Source: Planktothrix rubescens CCAP 1459/22
GTDB taxonomy: Bacteria; Cyanobacteriota; Cyanobacteriia; Cyanobacteriales; Microcoleaceae
Length of the DNA: 64,000 nt
Reading direction: 5' to 3'
NCBI GenBank assembly: GCA_904830895.1
Contig: LR882958.1
Coordinates: forward strand, 2,722,001 to 2,786,000
Part shown: one piece after another, positions 9,545-17,974 of the stretch
Layout of the letters: every line of letters starts with the position of its first letter
Position numbering within the stretch: the first letter of the stretch is position 1
Made by a program: the position numbers and the translations under genes
The notes under the pieces: model-generated
What the model saw: the letters and a program-made list of their open reading frames with translations, nothing else
What the model was told of the DNA's origin: nothing
Database searches by the model: none

Positions 9545-10435
9545 ATGAATCGTTTTCGTACTGCTTGTCAAACTTTAGATGAATTTATTGTCACGGCGGA
9601 AGTCGCCCCCCCCAAAGGCGCAGACCCTAGCCACATGATTGAAATGGTCAGACTTCTCAAAGGTCGAGTCCATGCGGTTAATATTACCGATGGGAGTCGG
9701 GCTGTTTTGGGAATGAGTTCCCTGGCCGCTTCGATTATTTTATTGCATCATGGGGTAGAACCGATTTATCAATTGGCTTGTCGCGATCGCAATCGTATTG
9801 GTTTACAAGCGGATTTATTAGGAGCCCAAGCCCTAGGGATTAGAAATATTTTAGCCTTAACCGGTGATCCGGTCAAAGCTGGAGATCATCCCGATGCTAA
9901 GGCGGTTTTTGACTTAGAATCTGTGCGGTTATTACAAGCAATTGATAAACTGAATCAAGGCAAAGATTGGAATAATAAAACCTTACCCGATGGCGCCACG
10001 GATTTATTTCCGGGGGCGGCGGTTGACCCCCAATCTTCCAGTTGGTCAGGGTTAAAAAGCCGATTTGAACGTAAAATAGAAGCGGGGGCGCAATTTTTTC
10101 AAAGTCAATTAATTACGGATTTTGATCGGTTAGATAAATTTATGACTGAAATTGCTGATGGTAGTAAAAAGCCGATTTTAGCCGGAATATTTTTATTAAA
10201 ATCCGCTAAAAATGCTCGATTTATTAATAAATATGTTCCTGGTGTTTGTATTCCTGATACAATTATTGATCGTTTAGAACAGGCTAAACACCCCTTAGAA
10301 GAAGGAATTTTAATCGCATCAGAACAGGTTAAAATAGCCCGTGAACTCTGTCATGGAGTCCATATTATGGCAGTTAAACGGGAAGATTTAATTCCTAAAA
10401 TTTTGGATTTAGCGGGAATAAAACCTTTGTTTTAA
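9545..10435 (+). CDS. metF: Methylenetetrahydrofolate reductase
   Basis: FAD-dependent TIM-barrel enzyme reducing 5,10-methylene-THF to 5-methyl-THF for methionine synthesis. Typical features are the N-terminal TAEVAPPKGAD with the catalytic-region acid, ALTGDPVKAGDHP in the middle, and AGAQFFQSQLITDFDRLDKF near residue 180. The length of 296 residues matches bacterial MetF. Cyanobacterial MetF proteins often contain this short insert around residues 140-165. Monocistronic. Confidence 0.93.
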   Translation: MNRFRTACQTLDEFIVTAEVAPPKGADPSHMIEMVRLLKGRVHAVNITDGSRAVLGMSSLAASIILLHHGVEPIYQLACRDRNRIGLQADLLGAQALGIRNILALTGDPVKAGDHPDAKAVFDLESVRLLQAIDKLNQGKDWNNKTLPDGATDLFPGAAVDPQSSSWSGLKSRFERKIEAGAQFFQSQLITDFDRLDKFMTEIADGSKKPILAGIFLLKSAKNARFINKYVPGVCIPDTIIDRLEQAKHPLEEGILIASEQVKIARELCHGVHIMAVKREDLIPKILDLAGIKPLF

Positions 10436-10471
10436 TATCTAAAATTCCTGTGGGGTGCGTCAGTGAACCCC

Positions 10472-10537
10472 AAGAAACCGGGTTTCTACAATAATCTTTT
10501 TATCCTCACCCAGATTTAAGGAAGAAACCCGGTTTCT
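10472..10537. repeat. Two palindromic AGAAACCSGGTTTCT repeats
   Basis: AAGAAACCGGGTTTCT at 10472-10487 and AAGAAACCCGGTTTCT at 10522-10537, each nearly palindromic and inverted with respect to the other. A third copy lies at 15748-15763. The remaining sequence between metF and the antitoxin gene holds a direct repeat AGGTATAATTG (near 10551 and 10570) that resembles duplicated -10 boxes, and no gene. Confidence 0.75.
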
Positions 10538-10732
10538 GATTCTCCTGTTGAGGTATAATTGAACAAGTTAGGTATAATTGTTGTTAGTAATACTTTTAAC
10601 CTAAGTGGGTTAGCGATCGCTAATTCGCTTCTATAATTTAGTAATTATGCAGGTTAGACCGGGAGCATTGCGAGTTGAGTCAGCTTTGTTTAGTTAAAAT
10701 AGCAGTTATTCTCATTGCTAAGGAAAAAAACG

Positions 10733-11017
10733 ATGAAAGGGATTCAATTTGTTGTGAATGAGGCGGGGGAAAAGCAGGCGGTATTAATTGATTTAGCAGA
10801 GTGGGGGGAGTTGTGGGAAGATTTCTATGATGTGTTGGTAGCTCATACTCGTCAAGATGAGGAGGAGGTGTCTGGGGAGGGGTTAAAGCAGGAAATCGAA
10901 ACAATAAAAGAAAATATTGAGGATTATTGCCTCAATAAAGCAATGGATGAAGCAAAAATAACTCCTCTACTTAGTCGTGAACAAGCGATTGATTTTTTGG
11001 CGGAGGATGACGATTGA
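10733..11017 (+). CDS. Putative antitoxin of a RelE-type pair
   Basis: A 94-residue acidic protein beginning MKGIQFVVNEAGEKQAVLIDLAEWGELWED, a form often seen in Phd/RelB-like antitoxins upstream of RelE/ParE toxins. An upstream TTG (10715) is in frame, but the ATG at 10733 has AAGGA eight to ten bases before it and is chosen. The stop overlaps the downstream toxin start by 4 bp (TTGA), the usual coupling in toxin-antitoxin operons. Function is inferred from its partner. Confidence 0.75.
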   Translation: MKGIQFVVNEAGEKQAVLIDLAEWGELWEDFYDVLVAHTRQDEEEVSGEGLKQEIETIKENIEDYCLNKAMDEAKITPLLSREQAIDFLAEDDD

Positions 11018-11283
11018 AAGTTGAATATAGAAAACTCTTTTTAAGAGACCTGAAGAAGCTCAAAAAACAAGAGGTTTATGCGTCTATTTATGATTTAGTC
11101 TTTACAACTTTACCAGAAGCTACATCTGTTCAAGAGTTACCGAATGTTAAAGCATTGGTGGGAACATCAAACCGATATCGTATCCGAATGGGCAACTATC
11201 GGATTGGTTTTGAGGTTAATGGAGATCAGATAGAACTCATGCGGGTTCTACACCGTAGGGACTTCTATCGGTATTTTCCTTAA
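11014..11283 (+). CDS. RelE/ParE-superfamily toxin
   Basis: An 89-residue basic protein, MKVEYRKLFLRDLKKLKK at the N-terminus and NRYRIRMGNYRIGFEVNGDQIELMRVLHRRDFYRYF at the C-terminus split over the RelE core strands, the standard pattern of RelE-type mRNA interferases or ParE gyrase toxins. It starts with TTG overlapping the antitoxin stop. Full length and apparently intact. Ribosome-dependent mRNA cleavage is known for the RelE branch, but the branch cannot be fixed here. Confidence 0.85.
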   Translation: MKVEYRKLFLRDLKKLKKQEVYASIYDLVFTTLPEATSVQELPNVKALVGTSNRYRIRMGNYRIGFEVNGDQIELMRVLHRRDFYRYFP

Positions 11284-11360
11284 AGAAAACAGTAAAAATA
11301 GCAGCCATCCCGATCCGCCAGGGTAATATTAAACTAGACTAACATCAGGAAGTTAAGGTT

Positions 11361-11411
11361 ATGACTAATAGTTCCCAGGACACGCCGACTCAACGGCCTA
11401 ATCGTTTTTAA
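11361..11411 (+). other. Sixteen-codon ORF with Shine-Dalgarno-like leader
   Basis: ATG at 11361 preceded by AGGAAGTTAAGG, encoding MTNSSQDTPTQRPNRF then stop. It may be the 5' remnant of a longer gene or a leader peptide before the TPR-CHAT gene. No homology is claimed. Confidence 0.25.
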
Positions 11412-11447
11412 AATAATCTCTATCTCCTCTATTTCCCACCCCTAACC

Positions 11448-14400
11448 ATGAACGAACAACGCCTAAACGCCTATCTAACTTTAATTAACAATCTTCTCGC
11501 CTGTCCCAGTGGCGAAGAATCGCAAATTTTACAGGACAATCAAGAATTACTGGATCAAGATTTCTTACAGGTTTTATTAGAAGAATCTCAATATTTATTG
11601 CAATTCAGAAGATTACAGGAAGCAGAATTATTAATCAATTTAGCCCAACAATTATCAGCTTTTCTCGGTAACACTAATTCTTCTAAAGATTATGATAACT
11701 TTTTAATGGAAGTTGTGCAAGCAATTTTAGAAAGTGATGGTAATCCTCAAATTGTTTATCCTCTATTCCAACAAAACCTCGATAAAATTGATGAAAATTT
11801 AGCCTATATTTTAACAAAATGGGTAACGGCTCAATTTAAAGAAGTTCCACTAGAAACTGCTTACGACATTGCAGTAATTATTGTCAATTTTGCTAATTTA
11901 ATAGCACAGTTTCCCAGGGGAAACCGTAAGAACAATTTAGAGATTAGTATCGCAGCCTACCAAGCAACTTTAGAAATTTATACCCGTGAAGCATTTCCTA
12001 AAGATTGGGCAATGACTCAAAATAATCTGGCTATTGCCTATTCTGATAGAATCAAAGGGGAAAAAGCGGATAATATTGAAAGGGCGATCGCAGCCTACAA
12101 CGATGCTTTAGAAATTAGAACCCGTGAAGCTTTTCCTGAAGATTGGGCACAGACTCAATATAATATGGCTCTTACCTATTCTAATCGAATCAAAGGGGAA
12201 AAAGCTGAGAATCTTGAACAGGCGATCACATTCTATCAAGCTGCATTAGAAATTTTCACCCGTGCAGCATTTCCTGAACAATGGGCAACCACTCAAAATA
12301 ATCTGGCTATTGCCTATTCGGATAGAATCAAAGGGGAAAAAGCCGATAATATAGAACAGGCGATCGCAGCCTATCAAGCAGCTTTAAAAATTAGAACCCG
12401 TGCAGCATTTCCTGAAGATTGGGCACAGACTCAACATAATCTGGCTATTGCCTATCGTAAGAGAATCAAAGGGGAAAAAGCCGATAATATAGAACAGGTG
12501 ATCGCAGCCTATCAAGCAGCTTTAAAAATTAGAACCCGTGCAGCATTTCCTGAAGATTGGGCACAGACTCAACATAATCTGGCTGTTGCTTATTCTAATC
12601 GAATCAAAGGGGAAAAAGCCGATAATATAGAACAGGCGATCGCAGCCTATCAAGCAGCTTTAAAAATTAGAACCCGTGCAGCATTTCCTGAAGATTGGGC
12701 ACAGACTCAACATAATCTGGCTGTTGCTTATTCTAATCGAATCAAAGGGGAAAAAGCCGATAATATAGAACAGGCGATCGCATTCTATCAAGCGGCTTTA
12801 GAAATTAAAACCCGTACAGCGTTTCCTGAAGATTGGGCAACCACTCAAAATAATCTGGCTGTTGCTTATAACAATAGAATAAAAGGGGAAAAAGCCGAGA
12901 ATCTTGAACAGGCGATCGCAGCCTGTCAATCGGCTTTAGAAATTTTCACCCGTGCAGCATTTCCTAAAGATTGGGCAATGACTCAAAATAATCTGGCTAA
13001 TGCCTATTATGATAGAATCAAAGGGGAAAAAGCTGAGAATATAGAACAGGCGATCGCAGTCTATCAAGCCGCTTTAGAAATTTATACCCGTGCAGCATTT
13101 CCTGAACAATGGGCAATGACTCAAAGTAATCTGGCTATTGCCTATCGTAATCAAATAAAAGGGGAAAAAGCCGAGAATATAGAAGGGGCGATCGCAGCCT
13201 ATCAAGCAGCTTTAGAAATTAGAACCCGTGTAGCATTTCCTGAAGATTGGGCACAGACTCAAAATAATCTGGCTAATGCCTATTGGGATCGAATCAAAGG
13301 GGAAAAAGCCGAGAATATAGAAGGGGCGATCACAGCCTATCAAGCAGCTTTAAAAATTTATACCCGTGCAGCATTTCCTGAATATTGGGCAATGACTCAA
13401 AATAATCTGGCTGCTGCCTATAGGGATAGAATCAAAGGGGAAAAAGCCGAGAATATAAAACAGGCGATCGCATCCTCTCAAGCCGCTTTAGAAATTTATA
13501 CCCGTGCAGCATTTCCTTACAATTATCTAGGAACATCATGTAATTTAGGACTGGCTTATCAAGCATCTCAACAATGGCAGTTAGCTTATGAAACCTTTGA
13601 TAATGCCATTGAAACCCTTGAAGAAATACGGGCAGGAATTGTTAAAGGGGGAGATGCAGATAAACAAAAATTAGCCGAACAATGGCAATTTCTTTATCAA
13701 CTAATGGTGGAAGTTTGCATCGAACTGAAAAACTATACTGCCGCCATAGAATATGTTGAACGCAGCAAAACCCGTAACCTCGTTGAACTGTTGGCAACCC
13801 GTGACCTTTACCCCAAAGGCGATATCCCCCAAACCATCCTCGATGAACTCGACTGTCTGCGTCGAGATATCGAAACCGAACAACGCCGCCTGGAAATCGA
13901 AGAACGCACCCGCAACCGCTTTGGGGACGGGACAACCGGAGAACGTAGCCCCAATATCGCAGCCCTGCAAACCCCACCCCCAGACCGTACCCGTCTCAAC
14001 CAACTGCGGCAAGAACTCGACGACCTCATTACCCGTGATATTACCCCCATTGACCGTGATTTCCGCCTCACCCAAAAGGTTGAACCCATGCCATTTAGCG
14101 ATATTCAAGGGTTGACGGGGGACAATACCGCGATTTTGGAATGGTATATTTTAAGCGATCGGTTTGTGGTATTTATTGTTACTCCACCCCCCCTAACCCC
14201 CCCTGATCAAGGGTGGGAACTGGAAACTTCAGAACCCCCTTTTTTAAGGGGGGCAGGGGGGATCAAACTCTGGCAGTCCACCCCCGAAGACTATAACGCC
14301 TTGACAGCATGGGCTGACGACTACCTCACCGCCTACCGAACTGATAAAAAACAATGGCAAAACACCCTCAACTCCCGTCTGCAACGTCTGGGGGAAATCT

Positions 14401-15416
14401 TACATTTTGACCAACTCCTCAAAGCTGTCGGGGAAAAATGCGATAGTCTGGTACTTATTCCTAACCGTTTTCTGCATTTATTCCCCCTTCATGCGTTACC
14501 GATATCTCAAGATCGTTTAGGAGAGTTAACTTCCTCGTCAGGGGTAGGGGCGAGGCGCGCCTCGCCCCTACAGGAGTCTGTCATTTTAATGGATCTGTTT
14601 TCCGGTGGGGTGAGTTATGCTCCCAGTTGTCAACTATTACAAACGGCAAAAAACCGCCAGCGTCCCGATTTTTCTCAACTATTTGCAATTCAAAATCCGA
14701 CAAAAGATTTAGCCTATACCGACCTAGAAGTTAACAGTATTCGCACTTATTTTAATCCGAGTCATATTCTAGTCCATGAAAAGGCGAAAAAATCAACCTT
14801 TAATGAACAACAAACCACCCTAAAAACGGCTAATTGTCACCATTTTTCCTGTCACGGTTATTTTAATTTTGAGAATCCTATTTTGTCCGCATTACTATTC
14901 GCAGACTGTTACCTAGAACCCGCACCTTCGCCCCTTGATCCCAGTCGCCATCTTCGCCTAGAAAAAGGTCAAACCCTCGATCTGAGTGAATGTTTAACCT
15001 TGGGGGATGTGTTTACATTGGATTTGCGTAGCTGTCGTTTAGTCACCCTTTCCGCCTGTGAAACGGGGTTAATTGATTTTCAATCTAACAGTGATGAATA
15101 TATTGGTTTACCCAGTGGGTTTCTAGTGGCGGGTTCGACTAATGTTGTCAGTTCTCTTTGGTCTGTGAGTGATATTTCTACGGCAATTTTAATGATTCGA
15201 TTTTATCAATTATTGCGGGCGGGTGAGGAAGTTGCGATCGCCTTAAATCACACTCAAAACTGGTTAAGGAATGCGACTAAAACCGATTTATTAGCTTGGA
15301 TCGATCCGGGGAATAAAATGCAGTTACGTCAGTCCTTAAAGGAAATCAAGGATCATGAAAAACCCTTTGCTTCTCCCTATTATTGGGCGGCATTTTGTGC
15401 GATCGGTAAAATTTAA
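11448..15416 (+). CDS. TPR-repeat CHAT-domain (caspase-like) protease
   Basis: A 1322-residue multidomain protein. Residues 1-168 are helical. Residues 169-675 form eleven tandem 46-residue TPR-type units (consensus includes RAAFPEDWAQTQNNLA and RIKGEKA), with a degenerate twelfth unit. A helical linker follows and a C-terminal CHAT domain. The caspase-type dyad appears intact: His1136 in FSCHGYF and Cys1204 in LSACETG, followed by GLPSGFLVAGSTNVVSSLWSV. CHAT proteases include separase-like enzymes and the proteases that activate bacterial gasdermins and Csx29 of Craspase. Two interspersed DNA repeats are incorporated in frame (14184-14268 and 14544-14571) without breaking the frame. Substrate unknown; the two genes after the MITE are candidates. 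Confidence 0.9.
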   Translation: MNEQRLNAYLTLINNLLACPSGEESQILQDNQELLDQDFLQVLLEESQYLLQFRRLQEAELLINLAQQLSAFLGNTNSSKDYDNFLMEVVQAILESDGNPQIVYPLFQQNLDKIDENLAYILTKWVTAQFKEVPLETAYDIAVIIVNFANLIAQFPRGNRKNNLEISIAAYQATLEIYTREAFPKDWAMTQNNLAIAYSDRIKGEKADNIERAIAAYNDALEIRTREAFPEDWAQTQYNMALTYSNRIKGEKAENLEQAITFYQAALEIFTRAAFPEQWATTQNNLAIAYSDRIKGEKADNIEQAIAAYQAALKIRTRAAFPEDWAQTQHNLAIAYRKRIKGEKADNIEQVIAAYQAALKIRTRAAFPEDWAQTQHNLAVAYSNRIKGEKADNIEQAIAAYQAALKIRTRAAFPEDWAQTQHNLAVAYSNRIKGEKADNIEQAIAFYQAALEIKTRTAFPEDWATTQNNLAVAYNNRIKGEKAENLEQAIAACQSALEIFTRAAFPKDWAMTQNNLANAYYDRIKGEKAENIEQAIAVYQAALEIYTRAAFPEQWAMTQSNLAIAYRNQIKGEKAENIEGAIAAYQAALEIRTRVAFPEDWAQTQNNLANAYWDRIKGEKAENIEGAITAYQAALKIYTRAAFPEYWAMTQNNLAAAYRDRIKGEKAENIKQAIASSQAALEIYTRAAFPYNYLGTSCNLGLAYQASQQWQLAYETFDNAIETLEEIRAGIVKGGDADKQKLAEQWQFLYQLMVEVCIELKNYTAAIEYVERSKTRNLVELLATRDLYPKGDIPQTILDELDCLRRDIETEQRRLEIEERTRNRFGDGTTGERSPNIAALQTPPPDRTRLNQLRQELDDLITRDITPIDRDFRLTQKVEPMPFSDIQGLTGDNTAILEWYILSDRFVVFIVTPPPLTPPDQGWELETSEPPFLRGAGGIKLWQSTPEDYNALTAWADDYLTAYRTDKKQWQNTLNSRLQRLGEILHFDQLLKAVGEKCDSLVLIPNRFLHLFPLHALPISQDRLGELTSSSGVGARRASPLQESVILMDLFSGGVSYAPSCQLLQTAKNRQRPDFSQLFAIQNPTKDLAYTDLEVNSIRTYFNPSHILVHEKAKKSTFNEQQTTLKTANCHHFSCHGYFNFENPILSALLFADCYLEPAPSPLDPSRHLRLEKGQTLDLSECLTLGDVFTLDLRSCRLVTLSACETGLIDFQSNSDEYIGLPSGFLVAGSTNVVSSLWSVSDISTAILMIRFYQLLRAGEEVAIALNHTQNWLRNATKTDLLAWIDPGNKMQLRQSLKEIKDHEKPFASPYYWAAFCAIGKI
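11952..13469 (+). repeat. Eleven tandem 138-bp units encoding TPRs
   Basis: Direct repeats with an exact 138-bp period inside the TPR-CHAT gene. Units 4-6 (12366-12779) are nearly identical at the DNA level while outer units diverge, which points to recent unit duplication or gene conversion. Confidence 0.9.
14184..14268. repeat. C-rich/G-rich inverted repeat inserted in the CHAT gene
   Basis: A hairpin-capable sequence of CCCCCCTAACCCCCC type on one side and GGGGGGCAGGGGGGATC type on the other, of the kind usually found between cyanobacterial genes. It is read through in frame as a Pro-rich then Gly-rich stretch (TPPPLTPPDQGW ... FLRGAGGIKLW). Confidence 0.75.
14544..14571. repeat. Perfect 28-bp palindrome inserted in the CHAT gene
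   Basis: The arm begins GTAGGGGCGAGGCG and the second arm is its exact reverse complement. This is a common cyanobacterial interspersed repeat, normally intergenic. Here it is translated as VGARRASPL within the CHAT part of the protein. Confidence 0.85.
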
Positions 15417-15423
15417 TGGTTTA

Positions 15424-15745
15424 ACAGGACTTACGCAAGCACGCTATATATAGCGTGTCAAAAGTAGGCGATCGCCCTAAAAAGTCCTAATTATTTATTT
15501 TCCCCCCAATGTTGGGGGCTAGGGGGCTAGATGGCTTGAAATGTATACTGTTTAGAATGATCAGGTTATAAAGGATTGATCAGCAGTTTTAGAGACTATT
15601 TCTAAAGCAGCAATATTTGCCCCCTAAATCCCCCAAAATTGGGGGACTTTAAGAGGTTGTCCTGTTAAAGCGATCTCGTTTGAGTTACGAGCGCGATCGC
15701 TAACTCATTAGTACGCTACTTATGGCGTAACTGCGTAAGTCCTGT
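15424..15745. mobile_element. Putative 322-bp MITE
   Basis: Bounded by perfect 14-bp terminal inverted repeats, ACAGGACTTACGCA (15424-15437) and TGCGTAAGTCCTGT (15732-15745). It has no coding capacity for a transposase. Inside are ATATATAGCG-type palindromes, HIP1 sites and CCCCCAAAATTGGGGG-like hairpins. No clear target-site duplication is visible. Another copy of the end sequence sits at about 17632-17642. Confidence 0.7.
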
Positions 15746-15772
15746 GGAAGAAACCCGGTTTCTTGGGGTAAG

Positions 15773-15803
15773 TTTACAAAATTAACCCTAAATTTGATAT
15801 AAT
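15773..15803 (+). promoter_or_regulatory. Probable promoter of the 15834-17618 gene pair
   Basis: TTTACA (15773-15778) and an extended -10 element TGATATAAT (15795-15803), 19 bp apart and 30 bp before the start codon. It lies just outside the MITE, so the pair can be transcribed independently of the CHAT gene. Confidence 0.5.
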
Positions 15804-15833
15804 CAATTCTATATTGCATTAGAGTATTAGCCC

Positions 15834-16172
15834 ATGTCTTTCTACCAGCAAAACCTCCAAGCCTTTATGCGACTGTTACAGGAACAGCCTCAATTATTTG
15901 GCGATTCAAAACGTCAAGAATTAATCGCGTTAATTGAATCCTTACCTGATGATCTTGAAACCTTATCACTTGCGATCGCAAGTTGGTATGAAACAGATGA
16001 TGAAATTGTTGATGCTCAATTAGAAATTATGGATGATTCTTCTATATTAGCAGTTGATCGTATACCCGGAACTAACTTTGGTAATGTTCCTAAACCAAAT
16101 CAACAGATTAACAAAGAAACATTAAAAAATGCAATTCAACAATCCGTTAAAAAACCTCCTGCTAAACTCTAA
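15834..16172 (+). CDS. Small helical protein, unrecognised
   Basis: A 112-residue acidic protein. Residues 1-60 form a helical domain (FYQQNLQAFMRLLQEQP, then a Leu-rich helix ending ASWYE), followed by an acidic segment and a basic tail (SVKKPPAKL). I do not recognise the family. Its stop is 3 bp before the next start, so the two genes are almost surely co-translated. A small adaptor or death-effector-like domain is conceivable given the nearby CHAT protease; this is inference. Confidence 0.65.
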   Translation: MSFYQQNLQAFMRLLQEQPQLFGDSKRQELIALIESLPDDLETLSLAIASWYETDDEIVDAQLEIMDDSSILAVDRIPGTNFGNVPKPNQQINKETLKNAIQQSVKKPPAKL

Positions 16173-16175
16173 TTT

Positions 16176-17618
16176 ATGGCAGATAAATCCATAGAAAGAA
16201 CCGTTAAAAATCCCAAACTAACCCTAATTGCTTTTCAACTTAGAAATAATTTAGCGTTAGGGGATGAACCTATAGAAACAGCAAATCACCTTTGGGAAAA
16301 ATGCCAAGAATTAGGAGAAACATTAAATTCTCCCCATTTAAAAACATTAATTAATCGACTTGAGCAAGATCAAGGAAAAATTGGTTTTCCCCCAGGAGAA
16401 GATGATATCTCAAATGACTATGTAGAACTTTTATCAGAGCGGTTTTTACATTTTTATGCTATTCCAGAACTGAATAAACCCCAACTCAAAGGCGAAGTTT
16501 ATCCGCTACAAATACATGATACCTACGCCATTGATATTACCTTTCGTCGTCCTGAAGCGGTTGTTAATCTGTCTGAATTTAACTATTTTTTAAACCCTAA
16601 TGATTGTTTATTACCTGATAAGATTCAATCGGATTTAGGACAAACCTTAATATTATTTGCGGAACCTTTACTATCAGAATCAGATCACTATCAAGATTTT
16701 GCAAATGCTTGTGTTAAGGCGTTATTTCCTAGTTCAGACGCACAACGGTTGTTAAAAAATACTCCCTTAGCAGGGAAGTTTTTTGGAAGTCCGATTTTTG
16801 AGTATGATACGGGAGAATATAACCCCTCTCGCTCGATTAATTTGTTAATTTGGTTTAATTGTTCTCCGCGAACCCAAATGTTAGAAGCACAGGGAAACTA
16901 TTATGAATGGTTAATTAATCTGTTGTGTTGTCGAAATAAAATTATGTATAGTTATACTCAATCTCGTTGGTGTTATCAACAAGCGAAGGATTTATATAAA
17001 CAATTATTACCTAAAGTAGAAAATATCAAGAAATTACCCCAAAATCAAACTGAAAAACTGGAATTTTTAAAACAGGAGTTAACTGAAATTCCTCAGTCTT
17101 CCTTTGAATATGGCGAATATATTCAACAGATGAAACTGCAATTAAATACAATAGAAACGAATCTTAAAAATTATCAATCTTATCTAAATCAACTGAATAA
17201 TATTCTGATACCAGAGGATAATTTACCCTTTTTCAATAAATTTGAAACCCGCACAAAAGACAAATTTATAGAACAAATTAAGGTTGATTTAGGTTATTTA
17301 ATACCAGGTCAAAATTTGTTTTCAGAATTAATTAACACCATTCGCGGATTAGTTGAAATTGAACAAGCGGAAATTGATCGCTCCTTAGAAATAACAATTG
17401 CCATATTGGGAGTTAGTTTAGGTGTGGGAGGAATAGCAGCATCAACATTTTCTGGTTATGTTGAAAGACCTTTGATTAATTCTAATCAATCCCCATCTAA
17501 AATATTCACTCATCCGGGGATATTTGCCTTTTTATTGAGTGTAACTATCACTTTAGTTATGGGATTATCAACTGCGAAATATTTACGCTGTAGACGCAAT
17601 AAATTACCTAAAAATTAA
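16176..17618 (+). CDS. Membrane protein with CorA-like C-terminal topology
   Basis: A 480-residue protein: a mixed globular N-terminal domain (about 1-250), a long helical coiled region (about 260-400), then two transmembrane segments (about 403-426 and 449-469) joined by a short loop, and a short basic tail (RCRRNKLPKN). A soluble domain, long helix and two C-terminal TMs is the CorA/ZntB layout, but the GMN signature is not present, so it is not a normal Mg2+ channel. CorA-like proteins occur as membrane effectors in some defence systems. Co-translated with the small gene upstream and near a CHAT protease, it could be a pore-forming effector; this is inference. Confidence 0.6.
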   Translation: MADKSIERTVKNPKLTLIAFQLRNNLALGDEPIETANHLWEKCQELGETLNSPHLKTLINRLEQDQGKIGFPPGEDDISNDYVELLSERFLHFYAIPELNKPQLKGEVYPLQIHDTYAIDITFRRPEAVVNLSEFNYFLNPNDCLLPDKIQSDLGQTLILFAEPLLSESDHYQDFANACVKALFPSSDAQRLLKNTPLAGKFFGSPIFEYDTGEYNPSRSINLLIWFNCSPRTQMLEAQGNYYEWLINLLCCRNKIMYSYTQSRWCYQQAKDLYKQLLPKVENIKKLPQNQTEKLEFLKQELTEIPQSSFEYGEYIQQMKLQLNTIETNLKNYQSYLNQLNNILIPEDNLPFFNKFETRTKDKFIEQIKVDLGYLIPGQNLFSELINTIRGLVEIEQAEIDRSLEITIAILGVSLGVGGIAASTFSGYVERPLINSNQSPSKIFTHPGIFAFLLSVTITLVMGLSTAKYLRCRRNKLPKN

Positions 17619-17631
17619 TTAATATTATTCA

Positions 17632-17668
17632 GGACTTACGCAGCTACGCATAGCGTAGCGTAGCCCTG
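17632..17668. repeat. Solitary MITE-end-like sequence at the DUF433 3' end
   Basis: Begins TCAGGACTTACGCAGC, matching the end of the 322-bp MITE, followed by TACGCATAGCGTAGCGTA. Its partner end is degraded or absent; the only other trace is ATAAGTCCTA near 18023. Confidence 0.5.
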
Positions 17669-17974
17669 TCTGGATCGAATCAGGCTCAGATCAGGCTGAA
17701 TTTCTGAAAATCGTTGATGAACGGATTCTGCTAGCTGTTCGCGCTCGTTCAGATAGGATTCTATTTCTTGCTGATGCCTAAGATAATAACCAATTGTGAT
17801 GTAAACGTCAGATAGAGAAAGCGTTGAGTATCTTTGCACAATGGTTTCTGGAGAAGCACCATCCTGGAATCCTCGGATCACCAGTTCCAGCAGAACCCTT
17901 GAGTTACCAACCCGAATTGCTCCTGTTGCATCTTTTCTAAGCGGTGGGGACTCGCACTCCAAGACAAGACTCAC
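17636..17974 (-). CDS. DUF433-domain protein (antitoxin-like)
   Basis: A 112-residue protein with the DUF433 core: PPLRKDATGAIRVGNSRVLL, GASPETIVQRYSTLSLSDVY and IGYYLRHQQEIESYL. DUF433 proteins are helix-turn-helix antitoxin-like proteins often paired with PIN-type toxins; no toxin is adjacent here. The frame extends upstream to an ATG at 18106, but the GTG at 17974 has GGAGA eight bases before it and matches the family N-terminus. The last residues (RQGYATLCVAA) are encoded by a repeat next to a MITE-end-like AGGACTTACGCAG, so the native C-terminus may be altered. Confidence 0.75.
   Translation of the reverse strand: MSLVLECESPPLRKDATGAIRVGNSRVLLELVIRGFQDGASPETIVQRYSTLSLSDVYITIGYYLRHQQEIESYLNEREQLAESVHQRFSEIQPDLSLIRSRQGYATLCVAA

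Larger units (their letters stand above)
15417..15833. other. Intergenic stretch holding the MITE, a repeat and a promoter
   Basis: About 417 bases between the CHAT gene and the small gene at 15834. It contains the 322-bp MITE, a third AAGAAACCCGGTTTCT repeat (15748-15763) and a likely promoter for the downstream pair. I see no gene. Confidence 0.7.

Noticed and set aside
10680..10904. Pro-rich frame opposite the antitoxin gene
   Set aside because: Shadow of the acidic antitoxin gene; composition is an artefact.
11952..13469. 138-bp repeats resembling an array
   Set aside because: They are in-frame TPR units without spacers.
13642..14115. Several 90-135-codon frames on both strands inside the TPR-CHAT gene
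   Set aside because: They lie fully inside a strong coding sequence in a GC-richer stretch, lack start signals and show no domain.
16176..17618. Assignment of the membrane protein as a genuine CorA magnesium channel
   Set aside because: The topology fits but the GMN signature is missing, so only CorA-like topology is claimed.
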